From Gammaproteobacteria bacterium (GTDB taxonomy: Bacteria > Pseudomonadota > Gammaproteobacteria > JAKBBU01): a stretch of DNA of 64,000 nucleotides. The stretch is from contig JAJFKN010000029.1 in NCBI GenBank assembly GCA_021773195.1, positions 1 through 64,000 on the forward strand, written 5' to 3'. The notes below the pieces were generated by a model that was given only the letters and a program-made list of their open reading frames with translations, did not search any database and was not told the DNA's origin. Positions 31,175 to 40,961 of the stretch are shown here, in pieces (positions within the stretch are counted from its first letter, which is position 1; every line of letters begins with the position of its first letter). The position numbers and the translations under genes were made by a program.

Positions 31175-31888
31175 ATGAGGAAAATCATATTATTAGCCGT
31201 TACATTTTGTTTTACCCTAATGCTTGGCACAGGGTATGCAGTGAAGCGTTACGGTGAAAATTTCTGTGCGGATCCCCGATTCACCTGTGTCAAAGTAAAA
31301 CGTGGCGATAATTGGACGCGGATGTTTCCCGACCCTTATCAGCGCGAAGTAGTTAAGCGTTTAAATCGCACAAACATGCGCATGCGTCTGGGTACAACCA
31401 TTGCCGTGCCCAAGGACCTGCGTAATTTAACGCTTTTTGATATTGCTCCTTTCCCCGCTCGCATACCGGCTTCGGATAATAAAGTCATTGTGGTGGATCC
31501 TAAAGTATTAGCTTGGGGCGCTTACGATGAAGATGGTCGCTTATTGCATTGGGGGCCCATGTCCGGAGGCAAAAACTATTGTCGAGACATTGGTAAACCT
31601 TGTCGTACTATTTCGGGCAATTACATTATGTTCCGTAAAGACGATGCCGGCTGCCGTTCGCGTACATTTCCCGTTGGGTCTGGTGGTGCGCCCATGCCTT
31701 ACTGTATGTTTTTCCACGGTGGTTATGCTTTGCATGCATCCAAGGAAGTCCCTGGTTACCATGCCAGCCACGGTTGTGTACGTATCTTTAAAAATGATGC
31801 ACGTTGGTTAAATGAAAAATTTATCGACTTGCCTCGACGAAGTAATGACTTTAAAGGTACACAGGTCTTTGTGAACCCTTATATTTAA
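31175..31888 (+). CDS. Exported L,D-transpeptidase (YkuD domain, EnhA-like)
   Basis: A 237-residue envelope protein with a signal peptide (MRKIILLAVTFCFTLMLGTG) and a YkuD catalytic domain from about residue 103. The active-site motif is His187 (LHASK), then SHGCVR with His199, Cys201 and Arg203, as in enzymes that make 3-3 peptidoglycan crosslinks or anchor lipoproteins. Residues 38-80 (CVKVKRGDNWTRMFPD to IAVPKDL) look like a LysM-type wall-binding region. The combination resembles Legionella EnhA 'enhanced entry' proteins. GAGGAAA ribosome site, single gene, followed by a terminator. Confidence 0.88.
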   Translation: MRKIILLAVTFCFTLMLGTGYAVKRYGENFCADPRFTCVKVKRGDNWTRMFPDPYQREVVKRLNRTNMRMRLGTTIAVPKDLRNLTLFDIAPFPARIPASDNKVIVVDPKVLAWGAYDEDGRLLHWGPMSGGKNYCRDIGKPCRTISGNYIMFRKDDAGCRSRTFPVGSGGAPMPYCMFFHGGYALHASKEVPGYHASHGCVRIFKNDARWLNEKFIDLPRRSNDFKGTQVFVNPYI

Positions 31889-31919
31889 GGCATAAATCAT
31901 TAGCAAGCTAGTTGCTAAG

Positions 31920-31968
31920 CCACCGCGCGAATGCTATGACGTATTTCTAGCCAGCGCGGTGGTTTTTG
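31920..31968 (+). terminator. Rho-independent terminator after the L,D-transpeptidase
   Basis: CCACCGCGC (31920-31928) pairs with GCGCGGTGG (31954-31962), with an inner GCTA/TAGC stem, followed by TTTTT. Strong stem and T-run. Confidence 0.75.
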
Positions 31969-32023
31969 GTTTTTAAAACTCATTCTGTTAGACTGACCCA
32001 TCGTCGCTTTGGGTCTCTATAAT

Positions 32024-33277
32024 ATGACTAAAAATTCCCCTGTATCATCCTTAGGTATTATTATCTGGTTGTTGGCGGCTATTTTTTTCCTTTATGAATT
32101 CTTTTTGCGAACTTTTGTGGGTTCTGTTGCCCATGAAATCATTCCCGATTTAAAACTTAGTATTGAGCAATATGCTTTATTGGGTACGGCTTATTATGTA
32201 TCTTATGGCTTGATGCAGATACCCGTGGGGATTTTAGCCGATAAGTTTGGCGTTAGAAATATCATGGCCTTTGCTACTTTCATCTGTGCATTGGCGGCTT
32301 TTTTATTTTCACATGCCACGAATTTTTATGAAGCATTTTTTAGTCGTCTGCTCATGGGCTTTGGTTCGGCCTTTGCGTTTATTTGTTTGCTCGTTATAGT
32401 GGTGAGTTGGTTCCCACGTAAAAACTTTGGTTTTTTAGCCGGGTTTTCTCAATTCATTGGCACATTGGGTCCATTGTTTGCGGCAGGGCCTCTGATCGCA
32501 ATGATGGTAGCCTCTCACAGTACTTGGCGTGTTTCTATTATGTATGCCGGGGTATTTGGGCTTGTTTTAGCTATTCTGATTTATTTCATGGTGCGCGATA
32601 ACCCCTATGCCGATTCAAAAATTTCGGACCACCCCAAAGCCCCTCTATGGGAACGTTTAAAAGCCTTAGCTAAGATGCCGCAGGCTTGGTATTGCGCAGC
32701 TTATACAGGTACGGTTTATATTTCTATTTCTTTATTAGGGGCTATCTGGGGAATGGAATATTTAGAAGCTCAGGGTTTATCACAAACCACGGCTGCGGAT
32801 ATTATTTCATTTGCTTGGTTAGGCTATGCTGTGGGTTGTCCTTTATTAGGCGGTATTTCCGATGTGGCAAAGCGCCGCAAACCTACCTTAATCATGAGCG
32901 CTGCATTAGGGCTGATAGCAGTTGTTTGGCTGACTTATTTTCCGGTGTTCAGTCATTGGCTGTATGGATTGTTATTCATTGCCGTAGGTGTTGCTGCATC
33001 AGGTCAGAATGTTGCTTTTGCAACTGTTTCAGAACATGTGGATTTTAATATTAAAGCTACAGCCTTGAGTTTGAGTAACGGGTCCATTTCTCTTTTCAAT
33101 TCCACTATGCCGCTCATGGTAGGTTATGGTATCCAGTTGGCTTCTCACGGTGATGTGAGCCATCTAAAACCTCAGGATTTTATTTTGGGTTTTAGTGTGA
33201 TGCCGGTGCTTTTTTTAGCGGCACTGTTGATCGCTCGATTTTTGATAAAAGAAACCTATGCCAAGCCACAGGTTTGA
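32024..33277 (+). CDS. MFS transporter
   Basis: A 417-residue inner-membrane carrier with about twelve membrane segments and a central basic loop (about 190-215, DNPYADSKISDHPKAPLWER). The motif-A-like loop GILADKFGVRNIMAF follows the second segment, as in major facilitator proteins. Many Legionellales genomes carry several such carriers; the substrate cannot be told. I use the ATG at 32024 rather than the TTG five codons upstream. It stands alone between two hairpins. Confidence 0.85.
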   Translation: MTKNSPVSSLGIIIWLLAAIFFLYEFFLRTFVGSVAHEIIPDLKLSIEQYALLGTAYYVSYGLMQIPVGILADKFGVRNIMAFATFICALAAFLFSHATNFYEAFFSRLLMGFGSAFAFICLLVIVVSWFPRKNFGFLAGFSQFIGTLGPLFAAGPLIAMMVASHSTWRVSIMYAGVFGLVLAILIYFMVRDNPYADSKISDHPKAPLWERLKALAKMPQAWYCAAYTGTVYISISLLGAIWGMEYLEAQGLSQTTAADIISFAWLGYAVGCPLLGGISDVAKRRKPTLIMSAALGLIAVVWLTYFPVFSHWLYGLLFIAVGVAASGQNVAFATVSEHVDFNIKATALSLSNGSISLFNSTMPLMVGYGIQLASHGDVSHLKPQDFILGFSVMPVLFLAALLIARFLIKETYAKPQV

Positions 33278-33476
33278 TAAATCTCCTTTGCGTTCCAGCC
33301 ATCAGCGGCTTAGGCAATCGATGACTATAATTTATCCATGATAGGTCCAGGGCCAATTAAATATCATGCAGTTAACGAGGGATTTGCTTCTCATAGCACC
33401 ATAGTGAATAATACAGGACACTGGTGGGTAGCCCAGAGGGCCACCGTAACATATTACATCAAATAGGAGCATAATT

Positions 33477-33761
33477 ATGCCAACCCACGAATTGCTGGAA
33501 GAAGAGATGGAAGACGCTTTAGAAGAAGAATTAGAAGGCCTCTATGAGGACGAAGATTCTGACTTGGATATGGATGCTGCGGATTTCATGCATGGTAGTC
33601 TTGAAATTGTGAAGTCTGCTATTGAGTTGACCAAAGTTGTCATTCAAGCAGAAACTGGCAAATCTACGGAAGAATCCATGGAGCGTGAAGAAATCTTTGA
33701 CCTGTTCCGTGAATCCATGGAAGTTATTGCTGACGGTGTCGGCGCTATGGCAGAAGAATAA
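33477..33761 (+). CDS. Small very acidic hypothetical protein
   Basis: A 94-residue protein of unknown family. The first 40 residues are dominated by Glu and Asp (MPTHELLEEEMEDALEEELE), followed by a predicted amphipathic helix (SLEIVKSAIELTKVVIQAE) and an acidic C-terminus. A strong AAATAGGAGCATAATT ribosome site and a downstream hairpin support a real gene. There is no signal peptide or cysteine. It could be a chaperone-like or DNA-mimic protein, but nothing proves this. Confidence 0.7.
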   Translation: MPTHELLEEEMEDALEEELEGLYEDEDSDLDMDAADFMHGSLEIVKSAIELTKVVIQAETGKSTEESMEREEIFDLFRESMEVIADGVGAMAEE

Positions 33762-33776
33762 ACCCTAAGAAATAAT

Positions 33777-33810
33777 GAGTCCCTAAACCCCAGGAGGGGG
33801 TTAGGGACTC
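33777..33810 (+). terminator. Strong hairpin after the acidic protein gene
   Basis: GAGTCCCTAA with TTAGGGACTC and inner CCCC/GGGG pairing, 16 bases after the stop. No T-run follows. Confidence 0.6.
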
Positions 33811-33921
33811 ATGGCCGGTAAAAGGGCCCAATGGGAGAGAGAGAACAAATGTTTTTGAAGAAGCTTAAGCATTAATCTTTAACCTATTGAAATCCATTTC
33901 CTAGGAAGAGAGATATATAGA

Positions 33922-34086
33922 TTAATGCATTTTCGCTTTTTGTTGCTGCAGGCAATCAAAAACACCCTTTTCTTCTTCTTCAATCATTGATTGAAGTTCT
34001 GTTATGCGACTCAGGTGACTATCCAGGCGTTTCTGGACAGAATCAGACAAATTCAGTTCATTTTCCATACTTTTGGTGCGGTTCAT
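33922..34086 (-). CDS. Small hypothetical coiled-coil protein
   Basis: A 54-residue protein, MNRTKSMENELNLSDSVQKR onward, with heptad-like leucines (LDSHLSRITELQSMIEEEEK). I choose the ATG at 34086 because GGAG lies seven bases ahead of it; the longer 78-residue frame has no ribosome site. No family recognised. It stands alone between the acidic protein gene and a divergent methyltransferase. Confidence 0.5.
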   Translation of the reverse strand: MNRTKSMENELNLSDSVQKRLDSHLSRITELQSMIEEEEKGVFDCLQQQKAKMH

Positions 34087-34219
34087 ATTGAACTCCGTGC
34101 TATATTGCTTATCCTGGACATATGAAAACATTATTGGGGATGACATGTAATTCCCCATAAAGGTAATGAAGTTTAGTCCCGAAATCTGGGGGCAAAGTTT
34201 TATCTTTCAGAGGTAGGTT

Positions 34220-34879
34220 ATGAAAAAGAAAAGAGGCAATCGTGACAATGCACAGTATTACGAAAATATCTCTCCTGTGCATCATAAGGACTTCATCAAG
34301 CTAGCAGGCTTGGATGACCATTCTGATCTAAAGCTCATCACGCCCCAAATACAGGCCGCTGAGAGCCTTCTTGAAGTGGGGGCTGGCGATGGCCGGGTTT
34401 TAAATTACTTGCAGAATATGGGCTATACAGGCCAAGTGACCGCTGTGGAACGGAGTGGCCAATTCTTCGCAGCTCTGCAAGAGTCCCATGGTGCCAGATA
34501 TAACCTCTATCATTGTGATATTAACGATTTTGCACCGGAAGCCAGTTTTGATTTGATTCTTTGGATGTGGGCAGGGATTTCTGACTTTACCACAGAAGAA
34601 CAACATACCACGATTGCTCATCTTGCTAGCTTGTTAACGCCAAGGGGGCAAATCATTCTTGATACCTTCGCTCACGATGCTCAGCCTCTAAACGCCGACG
34701 AAGCTACTATGGAGCAATCCTTTACCGTTGAACGTGAGAATGCCTGTTTGCACGGTTATTTACCTTCGCCGGAGGAGATAGCGGGTTATGCAAAAGAAAT
34801 AGGTTTGACTCATTGCCATCATCAAGCCTACAAAACATCTAAAGATCGGCCTCGAGTGCTGCATTTCTTGAAGAAGTAA
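34220..34879 (+). CDS. Class I SAM-dependent methyltransferase
   Basis: A 219-residue enzyme of the Rossmann-fold methyltransferase class. Motif I is LLEVGAGDGRVLNYL (about 50-64), the acidic end of beta-2 is AVERS, the motif II/III region is CDINDF, and the beta-4 block is ASFDLILWMWAGI. The substrate is not identifiable. GAGGTAGGTT precedes the ATG. The next gene is convergent with only one base between the stops. Confidence 0.8.
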   Translation: MKKKRGNRDNAQYYENISPVHHKDFIKLAGLDDHSDLKLITPQIQAAESLLEVGAGDGRVLNYLQNMGYTGQVTAVERSGQFFAALQESHGARYNLYHCDINDFAPEASFDLILWMWAGISDFTTEEQHTTIAHLASLLTPRGQIILDTFAHDAQPLNADEATMEQSFTVERENACLHGYLPSPEEIAGYAKEIGLTHCHHQAYKTSKDRPRVLHFLKK

Positions 34880-34880
34880 T

Positions 34881-36200
34881 TTAAGCTTTTTTAGAAATCT
34901 GGATGCAGCCATTTAAGAAGGTTGCCGTGGCTGGATAAATCAATTGGCCCTCAGGGCTTTTCAGGCGATCATCAAATTTTTCTAATTCCGTTGTGGCATG
35001 GATATGACGGTAATGCCCTGGTTGGCTGTGGAAGAAATTAAATTGAATGCCTCTAATAATTTCATTGAGGGTGGAGATGGACAATTGCAATCCCCCCTTA
35101 AGTAATTCTTCCATGTATTTTTCTAGTAGGGATTGGGTTTCATAGAGATTAGTTAAGACCGTGGCTTTGTTGGTGGACTTCATGCCTAAGTTCACCGCTG
35201 TATTGTGTTGCAAGGAAAAATAAATGGGTTTGTCGGCTCTGCGATAATTGAAATATTCAGGCTGCATGAATATGGCTTTATAATTTTTTAAACCATAAAA
35301 TTCTTCATAGACGGCTTTCAATTTAGAGATAGGTGCTAAGTCGTCATCCTCTGCCACGGTAAAACCGGGGAATGCGCCCGTACAAATAGCAAATAGATGC
35401 TTCACTATATCAGCAATGTAAGCTGCTGGTTTGATGTTTCGGGCTTGATGAATGCGGGAGTACAATAGGTTCCATATATATTCATTGCGCGAATAACTGG
35501 TGTTTGCTAAAAACAAATTTTTTAAGAAATAATTAAAGGGCAGCCAGGCGGGATCATCGTTAAATTCAAACCATTGTTTGGGCCAGTATAATACATCGAA
35601 AGACCATTCTTCGCCAAAATCCGCGTGATTGTACAATTCACGAAAGACATGCCATTGATCCGTTAAGTCTTTGGGTTTGTCTGTGTGAATGCCGAATTTT
35701 GTGCATAAACGATTATGCGCAATGGCTTCTGATACTTTAGGTAAGAGTGAAATGGAGCGGCCACCAGCGGTTAAGCCCCAAAGGCCGATTTCTGGATAAC
35801 AGGAATTTTCACCATCCAGTATATGGGATAAACCAAAAAACGAACCGGGCCCCGGAATGCCGATAGGGATGATTCTATCGGGTAATTCGATAAACAGTTC
35901 AGAACGTTTATTTAGGACGAAGGTGGCAGGGTTAGAGCCAGAGTTGTAACTCAAGTCTTGTTGAATTTCTTTTGGTATGTCCTTATCCGCAAGGCTTAAG
36001 TATTTATCACCCACGGGGAAACGCACGATGCCCTTTTTAACGATTTCAGAACCAAAAGGGTAACGAGCACGATAAAAATAGAGTTCTTTGGAGGGGGATA
36101 GTTCATCGATGATGGTGGCTAGAGAAGGATTTAACGCTAAGACGGAATCCCTGACTTCTGCCCAGGAAACTTTGGTTATTTCATGATTGAAGTGATTCAA
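34881..36200 (-). CDS. Conserved-looking hypothetical protein, 439 residues
   Basis: I do not recognise a family. The product is soluble, without signal peptide or membrane segment, rich in aromatic residues (for example WSFDVLYWPKQWFEFNDDPA) and mixed alpha/beta in appearance. It is transcribed toward the methyltransferase gene, with the stops one base apart. Even base composition and the absence of low complexity suggest a folded protein. A cytosolic enzyme or an effector are both open. Confidence 0.75.
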   Translation of the reverse strand: MNHFNHEITKVSWAEVRDSVLALNPSLATIIDELSPSKELYFYRARYPFGSEIVKKGIVRFPVGDKYLSLADKDIPKEIQQDLSYNSGSNPATFVLNKRSELFIELPDRIIPIGIPGPGSFFGLSHILDGENSCYPEIGLWGLTAGGRSISLLPKVSEAIAHNRLCTKFGIHTDKPKDLTDQWHVFRELYNHADFGEEWSFDVLYWPKQWFEFNDDPAWLPFNYFLKNLFLANTSYSRNEYIWNLLYSRIHQARNIKPAAYIADIVKHLFAICTGAFPGFTVAEDDDLAPISKLKAVYEEFYGLKNYKAIFMQPEYFNYRRADKPIYFSLQHNTAVNLGMKSTNKATVLTNLYETQSLLEKYMEELLKGGLQLSISTLNEIIRGIQFNFFHSQPGHYRHIHATTELEKFDDRLKSPEGQLIYPATATFLNGCIQISKKA

Positions 36201-36489
36201 TGTATCGTCCGTGTTTTAGATTGGTTTGCGCTACTCTGAGAGCAGAACAGCGCCCGCCAATTTATGCTGGAGTTGCTGGAGTTTTCATTATTGTATCCTA
36301 TTTTGCTGGGTTAGTAACATGAGTTCAGGTGGTATTATATCGAAATAATCGTTTAAGAACAAGCCAGGCGGTAAGTAGTTGGTGACTAATTGGTCGGGCA
36401 GTGTTGTTTCTCACCGAAGCGGGACAAAGTCTATACGAAATCTACGGCTTAGTGTACCCTAGTAGAGTGTTTCCATAAGGTTTAATTTA

Positions 36490-37836
36490 ATGAAAATCAA
36501 CCACTTAGCTGATAATAAAGCTCTCTGGGCTCTGAGTATGGGCGCTCTTTGGGAGCGTTTTTGCTTTTTTGGCTTGCTCACAAACCTTATTATCATGTTG
36601 GTGAGCTACTGGAAAACCGGGGCCCATGTCAGTTATGCCATTTATGGAACCTATGCCACCTTAGCATTTTCTTTGCCCCTCCTGGGTGGGATCATGGCTG
36701 ATCGGTGGCTGGATCGCATCAATGCCATCCTCATGGGTTATTTATTAGTAATTTTGGGGGCCCTTGGCATGATGGGCGCGGGCCAAGAAGCCTTTTATGC
36801 GGGGTTAGCCTGCTACCTTGTGGGGAGTGCGCTTTGCCGTCCCAGTATTGCCACATTGGTAGGGGAATACAGTGATATTCAAGGCACCGATAAAAACCAA
36901 GCTTACACGTTCTTTTATATTATGCTCAATGTGGGGGCCGTTTTAGGGCCCGTTATATTTGGTATCGCCAGTAAAATGGGGCATTTACAATGGGGTTTTG
37001 GGGTCGTTATTGCGGGTGTTACCTTTAGTGCAGTCTGTTTATTAGGTGTTTCAAAATGGAGAATGCCTTCATTTAAAGCCCTGGGTTCTTTATTGTTGTG
37101 TGCAGGGCTGTTAATCGGTTTTGTACTTTGGCTTTTAATTCATGACCAATACTTTAATTGGGTGATGTTATTTTCGGGCATATTAGTTCTATGTTGGATT
37201 GTCACTTTATTCACCCGACAGAATAATCGTGAAAAAAAACAATTAAGCAAAATCATTCTAGTCTTCTTTTGTTCGGTTTTATTTTTCATGGTGAGTTTGC
37301 AAGTGGGCAGCTCCATGACTTATTTCATTGAATATTTAGTCAATCGTCATGTCTGGGGTTTTATGATTCCCACCCAATGGCTAACGGCATTGGATCCTTT
37401 ATTTGTCGTTTTAGCCGCACCCATAGTGATTAAATGCATTGGTAAAAAGCCACCGATTCTCAAGGCCATCATCACTTGTTTTTCCTTATGTGTTATTGGG
37501 CTCGTATTTTTCGCCCTATGTTCTCTGGTACATGACAAACCCTATTGGCCCATCCTATTGCTAGCCTTGGCTATGTTGGGATTAGGAGCAGGTGAAATTG
37601 CTTTATCCCCCGCTATTTTGACTTACGCCAATGAGCAATCCCCCAATAGTTTACGCTCAACCATGATAGGTTTATGGTATTTGTTTATTGCTTTGGCGGG
37701 TTATCTCAGTGGTTATTTATCGCAATTGGTCAGCATCATGAGCTTTGCTCATTACTATTTATTGTTGGCTATGATGCAAATGATATTACTTGGCGTGGTG
37801 GGGTACCTTTGGTGGCGCCAAAGATCCCCCCGTTGA
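36490..37836 (+). CDS. POT/PTR2-family proton-dependent peptide transporter
   Basis: A 448-residue inner-membrane carrier with about twelve to fourteen membrane segments. Near the N-terminus WERFCFFGLLTNLI matches the ExxERFxYYG region of POT proteins, though the first Glu of the pair is missing. FFYIMLNVGAVLGPVIFG matches the PTR2 signature FYxxINxGS. Peptide uptake suits an amino-acid-scavenging bacterium. It lies 290 bases after a divergently read gene and its 3' end faces the kinase gene. Confidence 0.85.
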   Translation: MKINHLADNKALWALSMGALWERFCFFGLLTNLIIMLVSYWKTGAHVSYAIYGTYATLAFSLPLLGGIMADRWLDRINAILMGYLLVILGALGMMGAGQEAFYAGLACYLVGSALCRPSIATLVGEYSDIQGTDKNQAYTFFYIMLNVGAVLGPVIFGIASKMGHLQWGFGVVIAGVTFSAVCLLGVSKWRMPSFKALGSLLLCAGLLIGFVLWLLIHDQYFNWVMLFSGILVLCWIVTLFTRQNNREKKQLSKIILVFFCSVLFFMVSLQVGSSMTYFIEYLVNRHVWGFMIPTQWLTALDPLFVVLAAPIVIKCIGKKPPILKAIITCFSLCVIGLVFFALCSLVHDKPYWPILLLALAMLGLGAGEIALSPAILTYANEQSPNSLRSTMIGLWYLFIALAGYLSGYLSQLVSIMSFAHYYLLLAMMQMILLGVVGYLWWRQRSPR

Positions 37837-37865
37837 GGTTTTATTGGGGATTAAAAGCGGCTGGA

Positions 37866-39890
37866 TCACGGGGGGGGAACTCCTGCAGCTGTGTAAGGGT
37901 TAGTCTCTTGATTAGTCTTTCTACTTCGTGGCGCAGCAAGAAGTGTTGGACTTCTGCCACGTGGCGCAGATCTTGGGTGCCTACTGTCGTTAGCAACAGA
38001 GCTTGAGGATGTTTGAGAATCTGCTGATAAATAAGGTGATGGGCCTCTTTGCGGTAATGCCTGAGCAACACGCCCGTAGGAGGAACTATTACGGTTGCCT
38101 GTATTATCATCCAAGCCTTCAACTTGAGGTAGTCGCGATGCATTGTCGCGGCCATAAATGCCAGCCTTAGGGGAAAAAATATTCGTGGTGATGCTTGCCA
38201 GTGTAAAAGCACCTATGCCGCCCAAAATAGCGCCAATAGCGCCACCCACGACGGTTCCAATGGGACCCAAAGCCGAGCCGACCAATGCACCCAAACCCAC
38301 TCCGGCTAACATCCCACCGCCGGTGGAAATGGGCATAACAAATTTTTGCATGCGTACGTGCTGTTTTGAAGCTTCCATTAATGCTTGATTAGTAGGGGGT
38401 CGCTCATTGCGATGACTTTCTTCAACTTCGGAACCAGCGCTAGAGCTTGCGTCAGAATTATACTCAACTTCAAAATCAGGTTCAAATGCCGCTGCAACTA
38501 CAACAACAGAGCCTTCATCGCCTTGAGATGGTTTACTTCCCGCGTTGGTGCCTTTACCAAGCATGAGTTCTACACTACAGTCTCCTCCAATATAGAGGCA
38601 CTGTTCTTCAGGCATTGCCGCGACTCTTAGTTTGTTGATAAACGCAATCAGTTCTTCAGGGTAAATGGCATCTTGGTACTGTTCATATTCAGCCTCTGAA
38701 CAGCAACCGTCTGCTTTTTCTTTATAGTTTCCGATGGCATGACAATATTCAGTAAAGTTTTGCATAAACTTTGCCAGCGGGGAATCTGCAGGTGATGTTT
38801 CTCCATATTCAGAACGTTTCCATGCTAGGTATATTTTGAGAAAATGCCCATAGACACTTTTCAAACGCTCTTTATGATTAAAAACATCTTCATGGGGTTT
38901 GACTTCTATATCAAAACTGGTTTCTTTATTCATGGAACGATCAAAATCTCGAAATCTTACTACGGTCAAGTTCTCAGAGACATAAACGTTTTCCGAGTGC
39001 AGATCGCCATGGATGCAGACAGTGTGTAGTTGGGCCAGAGCCAATAAAAATGTTTCGAAAAATTTCAGTAATTCATGGTCAGTCAGTTGATTAAATCGTT
39101 CTTGTTTCATCAATTTTTTTAATTGCTTTTCTTTTACAAAGGGTTCCACGGAAAAACAAATGCCTTGCTCGTGATCTAATACGTTCAATTTGCTGGAGTA
39201 ATTTAAGGGGGTACCGTAGCCAAAACGCCTATTTTCAAACTGCAGTACCCGGTAGTTGTAGTCGCAAGCCATGCTTTGCATCCGTAACTGAACATCAATG
39301 GGCGCTTCTGCTTCTGCCTTTTGGTGAGGTAAAGTTGGTGATGGGGCCGATAAATTCTGTTGTTTTATGACAGCACCCCCATCTTCAGGGAAAACTTCAC
39401 ATGTTAGACTGCTATCCGCATCTTTTTTAAAAACACTCTGTGCCTTGTGCACTTGAGACTTTAATCCAGTACCTAATCGCTCGCCCAACACAAAAAAGTG
39501 ATAATTTTCGGTAACTGGGGGCTGGCCTTCCTTTGGGCTGGGCACTAATAATTTGGTGGCATAAATAGCATGGGACAAATAGTATTGTTTTCCCGCATAC
39601 GTATAGGGTGCAACTCTAGCATCTTCCTCGTCACTCTGGTCACTATCGGAAGGGTGTTCTTCGCCGGCTATACCAATAAGTACGTCATCCCTTGCTGGTG
39701 GGCTAAATGTTCGCTTAGAAAAGGGGGCGTGCGTAGCCATGATAAAACCATTATTTTCCTGTCCTGGCTGTTTCTCTTGGGCAGCAAAAATTCCAGCTAA
39801 TATTTCAAGCTGCTGTGGGCCTAATGGTCCATCAAGTTGAATTGTAGTGGGGGTACTTCCTTGGTCACCACGCTTATGGAAGTAAGACAT
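37866..39890 (-). CDS. Eukaryotic-like protein kinase with glycine-zipper segment; effector candidate
   Basis: A 674-residue protein with the main kinase signatures: glycine loop LGERLGTGLKSQVHKA (135-150), AVIK with Lys176, catalytic loop HGDLHSEN (294-301, Asp296 and Asn301), and the metal site DFD (315-317) in place of DFG. After the kinase region lies a strongly glycine-zipper hydrophobic stretch (about 524-565, GGGMLAGVGLGALVGSALGP onward), able to insert in a membrane, then a Ser/Pro/Arg-rich disordered tail of about 100 residues. No N-terminal signal peptide. Legionella LegK kinases and other type IV effectors have comparable designs. Target unknown. The next genes upstream are the hipBST module. 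Confidence 0.85.
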   Translation of the reverse strand: MSYFHKRGDQGSTPTTIQLDGPLGPQQLEILAGIFAAQEKQPGQENNGFIMATHAPFSKRTFSPPARDDVLIGIAGEEHPSDSDQSDEEDARVAPYTYAGKQYYLSHAIYATKLLVPSPKEGQPPVTENYHFFVLGERLGTGLKSQVHKAQSVFKKDADSSLTCEVFPEDGGAVIKQQNLSAPSPTLPHQKAEAEAPIDVQLRMQSMACDYNYRVLQFENRRFGYGTPLNYSSKLNVLDHEQGICFSVEPFVKEKQLKKLMKQERFNQLTDHELLKFFETFLLALAQLHTVCIHGDLHSENVYVSENLTVVRFRDFDRSMNKETSFDIEVKPHEDVFNHKERLKSVYGHFLKIYLAWKRSEYGETSPADSPLAKFMQNFTEYCHAIGNYKEKADGCCSEAEYEQYQDAIYPEELIAFINKLRVAAMPEEQCLYIGGDCSVELMLGKGTNAGSKPSQGDEGSVVVVAAAFEPDFEVEYNSDASSSAGSEVEESHRNERPPTNQALMEASKQHVRMQKFVMPISTGGGMLAGVGLGALVGSALGPIGTVVGGAIGAILGGIGAFTLASITTNIFSPKAGIYGRDNASRLPQVEGLDDNTGNRNSSSYGRVAQALPQRGPSPYLSADSQTSSSSVANDSRHPRSAPRGRSPTLLAAPRSRKTNQETNPYTAAGVPPP

Positions 39891-40025
39891 GCCTTATTGC
39901 ATCTATCCAGGTTGGTTTTTTTCATAAGTATCCTATCATGGATAAGTTAAGGAATCCTTAAATACTACGTAAATCGGGCGGTTTTTAACCGATCTTCCCT
40001 GGAGGGTTGGTGGAATTTAAAGAGA

Positions 40026-40961
40026 TTAGCCGATTTTCAAGCGGTTACAGCGATTTTCAAGCAAGCTAAGATAAGCCGCTTGCATGGAGGGGGATAGAAA
40101 GCTGTGGTTAATCAGCTGATGCCAGGTAGGCAAGGCTTTTTGTATTTCTTGTATTGCTTGCGTGATAATGCCTTCATTCAGCTCCAGTCGTTCCATGGCA
40201 AAGTATTTGATAAAGTCATTCCGGGTTAAATTGTTTTTCTTACCATTTAGAGGTAAAGCTAGTTCTTCCTTGGGGTTTCCCTGGGCGATGGTTGAATTTA
40301 AGAGATCATAGCAAGGAGCAAGAGTCGTCATATTATCCCGTGTTATAAGTGAAAAATTCTTCAAGTGCATATCTTCATTGCCCACAAGAAAATTAAATAA
40401 AGTAAGCTTAAATAGCTTAACAAACTCGACTTTTGGGAATGTACAATAATCTAAAATAATATGAATAACTTTTTCCATAGAACTTAAATATTTTGTATCA
40501 CGTCCTGAGCCTGAGAGTTGAGCGAAATCTTCCGTAGCGAATTTTTTGTTATGGCTGAATCTATCAAATCGTTTGATAAAGTAGGTCATGCTTTTATCTT
40601 TAGAATAAAGTAATCCATGCACCGGCACTTCAAGATTAATCCTGGAAGCTAAAGACATTGTGATTGCTTCATTTTCAGGAAGTTCAGGATAATGCTCACT
40701 TTGCGGTTTTAAGATGTAATGCCCTTTTTTATCGACTATTTCGAAGTGGCCTTGCTGAACTTTTAACTGTGCGCTTAGTTTTGTCTGGACGCCTTGAATG
40801 GACATTTTCCCTGCTAGGGCAATAGCTTGCATGCGCTGTTCAGCTGCGTTTAATTCCAGAGGACGAAGTGATTTTAGTTGAGGGGATAGTTTACGCAGCC
40901 CTGATGGCGAATAATCTTTTAGCTCAGAGATGATTTCATAGGTAATGGGGCAACGTTTCAT
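40026..40961 (-). CDS. hipT: HipT-type serine/threonine kinase toxin
   Basis: A 311-residue toxin kinase corresponding to HipA without its N-terminal subdomain. Visible are the Gly-rich loop with candidate autophosphorylation Ser54 (KMSIQGVQTKLSA), ATP-binding Lys85 (YILKP), catalytic GNEDMHLKN (Asp197, Asn202) and metal-binding Asp219 (APCYDLLN). In E. coli O127 HipT phosphorylates tryptophanyl-tRNA synthetase; HipA phosphorylates glutamyl-tRNA synthetase. The start overlaps the hipS stop by four bases. Residues appear intact, so it is probably active. Confidence 0.9.
   Translation of the reverse strand: MKRCPITYEIISELKDYSPSGLRKLSPQLKSLRPLELNAAEQRMQAIALAGKMSIQGVQTKLSAQLKVQQGHFEIVDKKGHYILKPQSEHYPELPENEAITMSLASRINLEVPVHGLLYSKDKSMTYFIKRFDRFSHNKKFATEDFAQLSGSGRDTKYLSSMEKVIHIILDYCTFPKVEFVKLFKLTLFNFLVGNEDMHLKNFSLITRDNMTTLAPCYDLLNSTIAQGNPKEELALPLNGKKNNLTRNDFIKYFAMERLELNEGIITQAIQEIQKALPTWHQLINHSFLSPSMQAAYLSLLENRCNRLKIG

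Noticed and set aside
32018-32023. TATAAT just before the MFS gene
   Set aside because: It touches the ATG at 32024; transcription would start inside the coding region, and no -35 box fits.
37841-38212. 123-codon frame opposite in phase to the kinase tail, same strand
   Set aside because: It lies inside the low-complexity C-terminus of the kinase gene; a shadow frame is the simplest reading, although overprinting was considered.
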